From Alkalicoccus sp. (GTDB lineage: Bacteria; Bacillota; Bacilli; Bacillales; Salisediminibacteriaceae): 43,855 nt of DNA. The stretch spans positions 1 through 43,855 of the forward strand of contig REBZ01000120.1 of assembly GCA_007692495.1 (NCBI GenBank), given 5' to 3'. This document shows positions 37,829 to 43,855 of this stretch, piece by piece. How positions within the stretch are numbered: the stretch's first letter is position 1; each line of letters begins with the position of its first letter. The notes beneath the pieces were generated by a model. That model was not told the origin of the DNA. It saw only the letters and a list, made by a program, of their open reading frames with translations, and did no database searches. Position numbers and translations under genes: made by a program.

Positions 37829-37915
37829 CGCCAGTGGAAGAAGGAGGTCGGAAGATCCCGCAGGACGAAGTCCGAGGAAGCTGGAGATCTCCTCCACGGC
37901 AAGCCTGCCGAGTTA
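37829..37915 (+). repeat. Family B GC-rich repeat unit
   Basis: GGCGGACGCCAGTGGAAG, then GATCCCGCAGGACGAAGTCC, and the end TCTCCTCCACGGCAAGCCTGCC recur in inverted form at the right edge of the window. Units of this kind are widespread between genes of Bacillaceae. Confidence 0.65.
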
Positions 37916-37965
37916 CAGCGAAGTTCCCTATATAACTCAATAGCAATTTAACAACATTTAAACAT

Positions 37966-37995
37966 AAAAAAACCACCATAGGCTATGTATGGTGG
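37966..37995 (-). terminator. Terminator of ssrA
   Basis: CCACCATA and TATGGTGG pair around a short loop on the minus strand, followed by TTTTTTTATG. The first arm includes the 3' end of the mature tmRNA. Confidence 0.88.
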
Positions 37996-38356
37996 AGACG
38001 GCGGGAATTGAACCCGCGTCCAGAGATAACGTGACTTACGCTTCTACGAGCGTAGTTGATTTATTATAATTCGCCGATACTTCAGCCAATCAACGGGCTT
38101 CCGTATGGCTAACCTGATTGGTCTCTTCTGTCTTTCCCCAGGTGGAGGAAAGACAGCGTATCCCACTTAGAGTGAGTCCCTTATACCTTCACGTGGGTGA
38201 TGAAGGGAGGAACCGCAAGCAGGGTTGTTACGCCGCTGCTAGTGCGAAGTTATCTTCTTGTTTGCCAACTATAGGCGTGTGAGCGTTTTTACGAGGACAC
38301 TCAGCTCGACTCGCCACGTAAGTCCGACCTATCCCTGTCGAATCCAGAACGTCCCC
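37990..38356 (-). ncRNA. ssrA: Transfer-messenger RNA (tmRNA)
   Basis: A 367-base tmRNA that rescues stalled ribosomes with SmpB. The 5' end GGGGACGTTCTGGATTCGACAGG and the 3' end with TTCAATTCCCGCCGTCTCCACCA form the alanyl-tRNA-like part. The CCA is encoded. The tag frame (38266-38228) reads GKQEDNFALAAA, so with the charged alanine the tag is AGKQEDNFALAAA, ending in the ALAAA degron recognised by ClpXP. Pseudoknot arms flank the tag, for example the CTTTCCTCCACC and GGGGAAAG pairing. It lies immediately downstream of smpB with its own strong promoter. Confidence 0.98.
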
Positions 38357-38403
38357 TTGAAATAAGAACGTTAAGGAGAATATTTCCCTTAACTCTATCA
38401 CTA

Positions 38404-38431
38404 ATTATAACACACCTGTATATACAGTCAA
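38404..38431 (-). promoter_or_regulatory. Sigma-A promoter of ssrA
   Basis: On the minus strand TTGACT and TATAAT are 16 bases apart, directly after the smpB stop. Transcription would begin about 40 bases before the mature tmRNA 5' end. The leader contains a GTTAAGG..CCTTAAC hairpin that processing would remove. Confidence 0.85.
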
Positions 38432-38435
38432 GTGA

Positions 38436-38903
38436 TCAGCGTCCAAGCTGGGCATCCTTCATCGCACGCTGAATGTCCCTTTTTGCATCTTTACGCTTCA
38501 GGTCTTCCCGCTTATCATATTTCTTTTTACCTTTACCCAGTCCGATAAGCAGTTTGGCTACACCGTTTTTAATGTACATCTTAATAGGAACGATTGTGTA
38601 CCCTTTCTGCTGGGTCTGTCCGATAAGCTGGTTGATCTGCTTTCGGTGCAGAAGCAGCTTCCGCGGCCGGATTGGATCGTGATTATACCGGTTCCCCTGC
38701 TCATATTCACTAATATGCATGTTATGAACCCAGACTTCACCGTTGGAAACTCTCGCAAATGCTTCCTTCAGATTCACCCGCCGGTTCCGGATAGATTTGA
38801 TCTCGGTCCCTGTCAGCACAATTCCCGCTTCAAAAGTTTCTTCTATATGATAATCATGATTGGCTTTTTTATTCTGTGCAATCAATTTTCCTTCTGTTGC
38901 CAT
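38436..38903 (-). CDS. smpB: SsrA-binding protein SmpB
   Basis: A 155-residue RNA-binding protein that places tmRNA into stalled ribosomes. The N-terminal [30 protein letters not shown] and [13 protein letters not shown] blocks are diagnostic, and the basic C-terminal tail ([18 protein letters not shown]) is intact. AGGGGGG precedes the ATG. The stop is TGA. It lies between rnr and ssrA, the conserved Bacillales order. Confidence 0.98.
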   Translation of the reverse strand: MATEGKLIAQNKKANHDYHIEETFEAGIVLTGTEIKSIRNRRVNLKEAFARVSNGEVWVHNMHISEYEQGNRYNHDPIRPRKLLLHRKQINQLIGQTQQKGYTIVPIKMYIKNGVAKLLIGLGKGKKKYDKREDLKRKDAKRDIQRAMKDAQLGR

Positions 38904-38959
38904 CTGTTTCCCCCCTCTGCAGTTGTTCAGGGACCGGAACCACCGGTCCCATCTGCTCC

Positions 38960-41287
38960 CTACTTCTTCTTTTTCGCTCTATTACGCTGTTTTTTCGGGA
39001 GATTTTCGTAAAAAGCTTTCTTTTTCTTTTTTTTCGGCCCTTTTCCTTTTTCCTGCTTCAGATCGATGCCTTTTCCTTTTTCCTGCTTTTCTTTCTTGGC
39101 TTTTCCTGCACCTTTGTTCGTTTCAATAACGCGCGGCGTTTCTTTCCTGCGTATTTTACGCGGTTTCATACCAATTACTTCAAAATCAATAACCCGCTCA
39201 TCCACGTTGACGTTCGCTACGCGGACTTCAATTTCATCACCTATACGGAACGTGTTGGCAGTACGTTCGCCGGTCATAATATAATTGGACTGGTCGAAAT
39301 GGTAATAGTCGTCCGTCAAATAGCTGACGTGGACGAGACCTTCGATCGTATTCGGCAGACGTACAAACAGTCCGAAGTTTGTCACACTGCTTATAATGCC
39401 CGAATATTCCTCGCCGACTTTATCTTCCATATACTGAACCTTCTTAAGCTCGTCTGTTTCGCGTTCAGCATCTTCTGCCCGGCGCTCCATTTCCGAGGAG
39501 TGCTTAGTTATTTCCGGAAGTTTTTCCTCCCACTTTTCCACTGTCTTCCTGCCTGTTTTGCCTTCGATCAAATAGGTTCGGATAAGACGGTGAACGATCA
39601 GGTCCGGGTACCGTCGGATCGGTGAAGTGAAGTGCGTGTAGAATTCCGCTGCCAGACCGAAGTGGCCTGCATTGCCGGGATCGTATTTAGCCTGCTTTAA
39701 TGACCGGAGCATCATCGTGTTAATAACAGCTTCTTCCGATTCTCCTTTAACGCTTTCTAAAAGCTCCTGTAATGCCCTCGGATGAACAGAATTAGCAGTG
39801 CCTTTTACTACATAACCGAAATTCGTAATGAACTCGAGAAACTGGTTCAGCTTTGCTTCATCTGGATCTTCGTGAATACGGTAAACGAACGGAAGCTTCA
39901 TCCAGTGGAAGTGCTCGGCTATCGTTTCGTTTGCAGCCAGCATAAATTCTTCAATCAGCCGTTCGGCCACGCTTCTCTCACGGATAACTACGTCTACAGG
40001 ATTACTTTCTTCATCCACGAGCACCTGGGCTTCCTTGAAGTCAAAATCGATGGCTCCCCGGTCGAAACGCCTCTTGCGGAGTACCGCTGCAAGCTCCTCC
40101 ATGTTTTTAAAGAATGGAATGAGAGACTCATAGCGCTTCATAACTTCTTCATCTTCTTCTTCTAAAATTTTACGTACATCCGTATAAGTCATCCGTTCGT
40201 TAGTCCGGATTACGCTTTCGTAAATGTCGTGGTTGACTACTTCACCCTGTGGTGTAATTTCCATGTCGCAGGAAAGCGTCAGACGGTCCACCTGTGGATT
40301 CAAAGAACAAATGCCATTGGAGAGGCGGTGAGGGATCATCGGGATGACCCGGTCGACTAAATAACTGCTCGTCCCTCTTTCATAGGCTTCCTGGTCAATT
40401 GGGGAATTTTCGTCGACATAGTGGGAAACGTCCGCAATGTGCACTCCGAGAATATAATTCCCATTATCAAGTCGTTTTACCTGAACGGCATCATCCAGAT
40501 CCTTCGCATCCGCTCCGTCAATCGTAACGATCGTTTCCTCCCTCAGATCCCGGCGGTTTTCCAGGTCTTTCGGGTCAATCTCATCCGGCACCCCGTTCGC
40601 CTGTTCGATCACCTCATCCGGAAATTCTCCCGGGAGTCCGTGTTTATGAATGACAGATATAATATCTACTCCCGGATCATTTTTATGTCCGAGAATCTTT
40701 GATATATGTCCCTCTGCATTCATGCGTCCTTCTGCATACTTGGTTATTTCCACAACGACTTTGTGGCCGTCGACGGCACCAAGTGTCTGGTTTTTAGGGA
40801 TGAAAATATCTGAAGGGATCCGTTTGTCATCAGGAATAACGAACCCAAAATATTTGTCATCGCTGAACGTACCGACTGTCCGGGTTGTTCCCCGTTCCAG
40901 TATCCGGATGATCGTTCCCTCCTGACGGGCACCTCCCGATTCTGACTGGAGGCGGACAAGTACTTTGTCTTTATTCATTGCCCCGTTTAATTCGCCCGGT
41001 GCGACGAAAATATCCTCATCCTGATCCTCCGTTTTAATAAAAGCAAACCCTTTTGGATTCATGATCACTTCTCCACGCATCAGATTCATCTTCTGCGGGA
41101 TACCATAACGGTTCGTTCTCGTTCTTACGAGCTCTCCCTCTTCCTCAAGCTCGTTCAGTAATTTCATGCCTTCTTTAAAGCGCTCGGCATCCTCAAGTCC
41201 TACTTCTGCTTCTATATCTTTCATTGAAAGCGGCTTATCCGCTTCTTTAATTGTTTCCATAATGAGGTCTTTTGTAAGTTCCTGCAT
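38960..41287 (-). CDS. rnr: Ribonuclease R
   Basis: A 775-residue processive 3'-5' exoribonuclease that degrades structured RNA and, with tmRNA-SmpB, defective mRNAs. An N-terminal winged helix (about 1-70) and cold-shock domains precede the RNB catalytic domain with [12 protein letters not shown] (about 254-265), where the Asp residues bind metal. An S1 domain (about 630-710) and a very lysine-rich tail (about 730-775) follow. The tail is typical and is thought to help unwind RNA. AAAGGAG precedes the ATG. Confidence 0.98.
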   Translation of the reverse strand: MQELTKDLIMETIKEADKPLSMKDIEAEVGLEDAERFKEGMKLLNELEEEGELVRTRTNRYGIPQKMNLMRGEVIMNPKGFAFIKTEDQDEDIFVAPGELNGAMNKDKVLVRLQSESGGARQEGTIIRILERGTTRTVGTFSDDKYFGFVIPDDKRIPSDIFIPKNQTLGAVDGHKVVVEITKYAEGRMNAEGHISKILGHKNDPGVDIISVIHKHGLPGEFPDEVIEQANGVPDEIDPKDLENRRDLREETIVTIDGADAKDLDDAVQVKRLDNGNYILGVHIADVSHYVDENSPIDQEAYERGTSSYLVDRVIPMIPHRLSNGICSLNPQVDRLTLSCDMEITPQGEVVNHDIYESVIRTNERMTYTDVRKILEEEDEEVMKRYESLIPFFKNMEELAAVLRKRRFDRGAIDFDFKEAQVLVDEESNPVDVVIRERSVAERLIEEFMLAANETIAEHFHWMKLPFVYRIHEDPDEAKLNQFLEFITNFGYVVKGTANSVHPRALQELLESVKGESEEAVINTMMLRSLKQAKYDPGNAGHFGLAAEFYTHFTSPIRRYPDLIVHRLIRTYLIEGKTGRKTVEKWEEKLPEITKHSSEMERRAEDAERETDELKKVQYMEDKVGEEYSGIISSVTNFGLFVRLPNTIEGLVHVSYLTDDYYHFDQSNYIMTGERTANTFRIGDEIEVRVANVNVDERVIDFEVIGMKPRKIRRKETPRVIETNKGAGKAKKEKQEKGKGIDLKQEKGKGPKKKKKKAFYENLPKKQRNRAKKKK

Positions 41288-41332
41288 TATTGGTCTCCTT
41301 TCTGTATACGAGACCCTTCATGGGACGGACGA

Positions 41333-42082
41333 TTATTCGCTCCAGTCCAGTCCTTCAAGAAATTCGTAAATGTCTTCATTCAGCTGGTCTCGTTCTTTAT
41401 CTAGTGTTATTACGTGGCCTGATTCTTCATACCACTTTATATATTTTTTTTCTGCTTCTACTGAATCATAAATAATGTCGGCACTTTCTATATCGATAAC
41501 ATCATCCTTGCGTCCCTGCGCAACAAACGTCGGCGCGTAAATCGTATCAATATGTTTCCGCACATCCTGATTCATTTCAATCAGGCGGCGGATTGTGTTC
41601 ATCTGCGTACCGTCGAATGCTTCCATCTCTTCTTTTATCTGCTCGTCGGACTTCTGCTCGTTACGCTTATATTTTTCAGCGTACTCTGCGACTCCTCTGC
41701 GCAGCCTGTCTTCGTCCTGGGGTATCATCGGTGAACACATAGTAAACAGACCTTTCACAGGCTTCGTGTACCCTAGTTTCAAGGAGTAGACGCCCCCGAG
41801 TGAAAGTCCGCCGACAGCAATTTCCTCATGTCCGAGCTCTTTCAAATAATCGTAGGCTTCCTGAACATCCTTCCACCAGTCTTCCGGACCGGTTTTTACA
41901 AGCTCTTCCGGCGGCACCCCGTGTCCTTTCATATGGGGGGCATGACACGTGTAGCCGCGTTTGTTCAAATATCTCCCCAGCATACGCGTATCAGCGGAGT
42001 TTCCAGTGAATCCGTGCAGAAGAAGAACCGCTCTCGGTCCCCCTTCAAAAGTGAATGGTTTCGGCTGCGCTATCTTCATCAT
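41333..42082 (-). CDS. est: Carboxylesterase (Est, YvaK-like)
   Basis: A 249-residue alpha/beta hydrolase similar to the Geobacillus/Bacillus carboxylesterase Est30. The oxyanion motif is LLLHGFTGN (about 19-27), the nucleophile lies in GLSLGGVYS (Ser about 93), and the His lies in [14 protein letters not shown] near the C terminus. It hydrolyses short- to medium-chain esters in family members. The ATG at 42082 follows AAAGGAG by 11 bases; an alternative ATG is one codon later. It overlaps the end of the neighbouring hydrolase gene by 38 bases and sits between secG and rnr as in B. subtilis. Confidence 0.93.
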   Translation of the reverse strand: MMKIAQPKPFTFEGGPRAVLLLHGFTGNSADTRMLGRYLNKRGYTCHAPHMKGHGVPPEELVKTGPEDWWKDVQEAYDYLKELGHEEIAVGGLSLGGVYSLKLGYTKPVKGLFTMCSPMIPQDEDRLRRGVAEYAEKYKRNEQKSDEQIKEEMEAFDGTQMNTIRRLIEMNQDVRKHIDTIYAPTFVAQGRKDDVIDIESADIIYDSVEAEKKYIKWYEESGHVITLDKERDQLNEDIYEFLEGLDWSE

Positions 42083-42815
42083 GACGTTTTCTGCTCCTTT
42101 TATCATCATTTTCGGGACCGGCAGGAGTCTTTAAAAAGGACTCAAGTTTCTTTAAAAAAGCTTCTTTATCGCTGCCGTACCATATATAATGTTTCGCTTC
42201 CTCAAAAAAGTAAATTTCTTTATCTTCCGAGCGGATGTGTTCATATATATATTCTGCGCTTCTGACCGGCACAAGCCCGTCTTTTTCCCCCTGGACAATT
42301 AACGTTGGGACATTAATATCATTGAGGGCGTGACGCAGTTTTTTAACTAGTTTAGTGAATTCCACCGCTGCGGATACCGGGGTTCTTTTTATTTTTTCCC
42401 GGTAAAACCGGTATATGTCGTTTTGGTCCAGTTCCCCGCGTATTCCTTCGAGGAACCATCCCTTCAGGTCTTCGGCAATCTGTTTAGGGTTCAGGTAAAA
42501 TACAGCAGAGGAAATCAATACAAGTCTGTCTACCGGATACCTGGCGGCCAGATAGCCGGCAATGACTCCTCCCATGGAAAAACCAATAATATATACTTCG
42601 TCACACCGTTTTATCAGTTCTTCCAGTGCCACCTGTGCTTTATACACCCATGCCCGGTAATCGGCGTCGCGCATAGATTCTCTCGTCCCGTCATGACCGG
42701 GAAGTTCGGGGGTGTACACGAGCCAGGAGTCTCCGGCAAAATGGTTCTGGATGTCTTCTACTTCCTTCGGGGCACCAGTAAAGCCGTGTATAATCAAACA
42801 GCCAATCATTTTCAT
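42045..42815 (-). CDS. Alpha/beta hydrolase, second copy next to est
   Basis: A 256-residue serine hydrolase related to the neighbouring carboxylesterase. It shows [16 protein letters not shown] (about 6-21), the nucleophile elbow [13 protein letters not shown] (Ser about 100) and [12 protein letters not shown] for the acid. The C-terminal His lies in [10 protein letters not shown], and a charged tail follows. The start is the ATG at 42815 or a GTG one codon earlier; the ribosome-binding site is modest. This gene is absent from the B. subtilis secG-yvaK order, so it looks like a tandem duplication followed by divergence. The substrate is unknown. Confidence 0.88.
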   Translation of the reverse strand: MKMIGCLIIHGFTGAPKEVEDIQNHFAGDSWLVYTPELPGHDGTRESMRDADYRAWVYKAQVALEELIKRCDEVYIIGFSMGGVIAGYLAARYPVDRLVLISSAVFYLNPKQIAEDLKGWFLEGIRGELDQNDIYRFYREKIKRTPVSAAVEFTKLVKKLRHALNDINVPTLIVQGEKDGLVPVRSAEYIYEHIRSEDKEIYFFEEAKHYIWYGSDKEAFLKKLESFLKTPAGPENDDKRSRKRHDEDSAAETIHF

Positions 42816-42919
42816 CACCTGTTCCTGTTGTATTTGTCCCTGGCTCTTTACATTATTCCCGAATTGCCTCCTCGTTAACCGGGTTCTCCGAGGTGAATTC
42901 CCTGCCTGTCTTTATGCAC

Positions 42920-42949
42920 AAAAAAGCAGCAGATGGCTGTCTGCTGCTT
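42920..42949 (-). terminator. Terminator of secG
   Basis: AAGCAGCAGA and TCTGCTGCTT form a perfect 10-bp stem followed by TTTT on the minus strand. It lies just past secG and separates it from the hydrolase genes. Confidence 0.9.
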
Positions 42950-42961
42950 CGGTCATTCTTA

Positions 42962-43192
42962 TCAACTAAAGTAACCAAGCCAGAGTGCAAATCCAAAAAA
43001 CAACACTCCAAGTACTACCGTTGCACGGCTCAGTACGGCTTCAAGTCCTCTTGCTTTCTGTTTACCAACCATCTGCTCCGCGCCCCCGGAAATAGCCCCG
43101 GAAAGTCCCGCGCTTCGGCCGGACTGAAGCAGTACTACGGTAATCAGCAGAATGGCTACAATAACCAGCAATACAGATAGAATTTGTTCCAA
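42962..43192 (-). CDS. secG: Preprotein translocase subunit SecG
   Basis: A 76-residue two-helix membrane protein that supports Sec[25 protein letters not shown] is the conserved cytoplasmic loop, with [22 protein letters not shown] as the second helix. The start is a TTG at 43192, eight bases after AAGGGG; this gives exactly the family length. A GTG three codons earlier is too close to the ribosome-binding site. Confidence 0.95.
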   Translation of the reverse strand: MEQILSVLLVIVAILLITVVLLQSGRSAGLSGAISGGAEQMVGKQKARGLEAVLSRATVVLGVLFFGFALWLGYFS

Positions 43193-43455
43193 CAGACACA
43201 CCCCTTAAATAAAACGAACGTTTATACCTTGTGAAAATATAACACGAAATTTTATCTGTTGCAAGAGGGTATAGATTTCTTCTGAATATGGGATGGTGGC
43301 AGCCGTTTTTATAAAATCTGCGGAAGATGAGCTGGTGAAAATTCTTTTATGCAAGTCCTTGGTCCCCACGTAGTTCACCGTTCCTGTTTCACTTCAATAA
43401 ATTTAAATTCAACTAAAGTTCTAATCAGCTGATAAGATTATCACATCATCATTTA
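43193..43455. other. Upstream region of secG
   Basis: It contains the secG promoter and no further gene. Together with the repeats beyond 43456 it makes a gene-free right end of the window. Confidence 0.6.
43236..43264 (-). promoter_or_regulatory. Sigma-A promoter of secG
   Basis: TTGCAA and TATATT are separated by 17 bases on the minus strand, about 45 bases upstream of the TTG start. Confidence 0.65.
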
Positions 43456-43746
43456 GCTACCTTGAAAATAAAATATATAAACGTCCGCCTTCGTTTCCAT
43501 GGGGACGCTTTCCGAGCGGGCCGGCCTCAGCTAATTCCGTCCTCTTTCGTCGGTCGGAATGGACCTTCGACCCGGCCTGAATCGCTCCGGAGTCGCCCCA
43601 TGTCCACTCCAGCTTTATAAAGAAAGGTCTTTTTCTCCTTCTGCTGAGGAAGAAACACCTTATCAAATAGGATACATTCCATCTGGAAAGAAAGTTATTT
43701 TCATCCATCATGGTGCAACAATTTTGCATGAGTGTCTCTGTTAAAT
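43456..43746 (+). repeat. Family A interspersed repeat, copy 4
   Basis: It starts GCTACCTTGAAAATAAAA and contains TTTCCATGGGGACGCTTTCC and GAGCGGGCCGGCCTCAGC. The arm CCGGCC..CGCTCCGGAGTCGCCCCATG pairs back to the CATGGGG arm (43498-43524 with 43572-43602). It ends with CATCATGGTGCAAC and TTTTGCATGAGTGTCTCTGTTAA. The inner sequence also holds a smaller inverted repeat. No ORF with a start signal is inside. Confidence 0.8.
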
Positions 43747-43765
43747 TCCCTTGTTGGTGTAGACA

Positions 43766-43855
43766 GAAAACGTCGCTTCAACTCGGCAGGCTTGCCGTGG
43801 AGGAGACGTCCTTCTGCTTTTTATGATTCCTATTTCTCCTTCCGTAAAACCGGTG
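43766..43855 (-). repeat. Family B GC-rich repeat unit, cut by window end
   Basis: ACTCGGCAGGCTTGCCGTGGAGGAGA is the reverse complement of the end of the unit at 37829-37915. The unit runs to or beyond the right edge. Confidence 0.6.

Larger units (their letters stand above)
37291..37965. other. Intergenic repeat cluster between glpQ and ssrA
   Basis: The 0.7-kb stretch is nearly filled by repeats: one family A copy (37351-37642) and two family B units in opposite orientation (37646-37735 and 37829-37915). No gene is supported. Confidence 0.65.

Noticed and set aside
43457-43729. 90-residue minus-strand ORF at the right end
   Set aside because: It lies wholly inside a family A repeat, and the corresponding frame is not kept in the other copies.

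Overview
The window looks like chromosomal DNA of a low-to-mid GC Bacillaceae bacterium. Gene order is B. subtilis-like in several blocks: thyA-dfrA beside yunD/yunE/yunF, sufCDSUB, metNIQ, fadNAE-yusI-gcvH, and secG-est-rnr-smpB-ssrA. Very acidic linkers in exported lipoproteins (MetQ, GlpQ) hint at a halophile or alkaliphile, but the species cannot be named from this sequence.

Layout. 0.4-2.4 kb: an NhaC-type transporter behind a lysine riboswitch. 2.4-7.1 kb: dfrA, thyA, yunD, yunE, yunF. 7.3-12.6 kb: the Fe-S cluster assembly operon sufCDSUB. 12.6-14.4 kb: gene-poor, with a plus-strand terminator, a small ORF with its own strong terminator, and several intergenic repeats. 14.4-17.3 kb: methionine importer metNIQ under a SAM-I riboswitch. 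17.7-19.3 kb: a peroxiredoxin-like gene, gcvH and an ArsC/Spx-like gene. 19.6-25.0 kb: fatty-acid beta-oxidation operon fadNAE with a FadR-type operator. 25.3-29.6 kb: a stand-alone secY, a DsbA/FrnE-like gene, an unknown gene, and homoserine dehydrogenase under a second SAM-I riboswitch. 29.9-37.2 kb: ilvD, an M20 dipeptidase, a membrane protein, pncB, and a glycerophosphodiesterase lipoprotein. 38.0-43.2 kb: the trans-translation and RNA quality-control block ssrA, smpB, rnr, then two alpha/beta hydrolases and secG.

Main discovery. Two thiol-redox genes are each interrupted by one in-frame TGA exactly where the family has the first Cys of its CxxC motif: LG-UGA-PYC in the peroxiredoxin-like gene (18142-18140) and FV-UGA-PFC in the FrnE-like gene (27496-27494). 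Each has a good start with ribosome-binding site upstream, an intact reading frame downstream, and a hairpin at the bacterial SECIS distance with G in the first two loop positions. TGA is an ordinary stop in thyA, pncB and smpB. The best reading is two selenoproteins (UxxC), which standard gene callers would truncate or call pseudogenes.

Other points of interest are a family of about 280-bp hairpin-forming intergenic repeats (four near-full copies, one partial), a second family of about 90-bp GC-rich hairpin repeats, a homoserine dehydrogenase apparently dedicated to methionine, and a secY outside the ribosomal protein operon.
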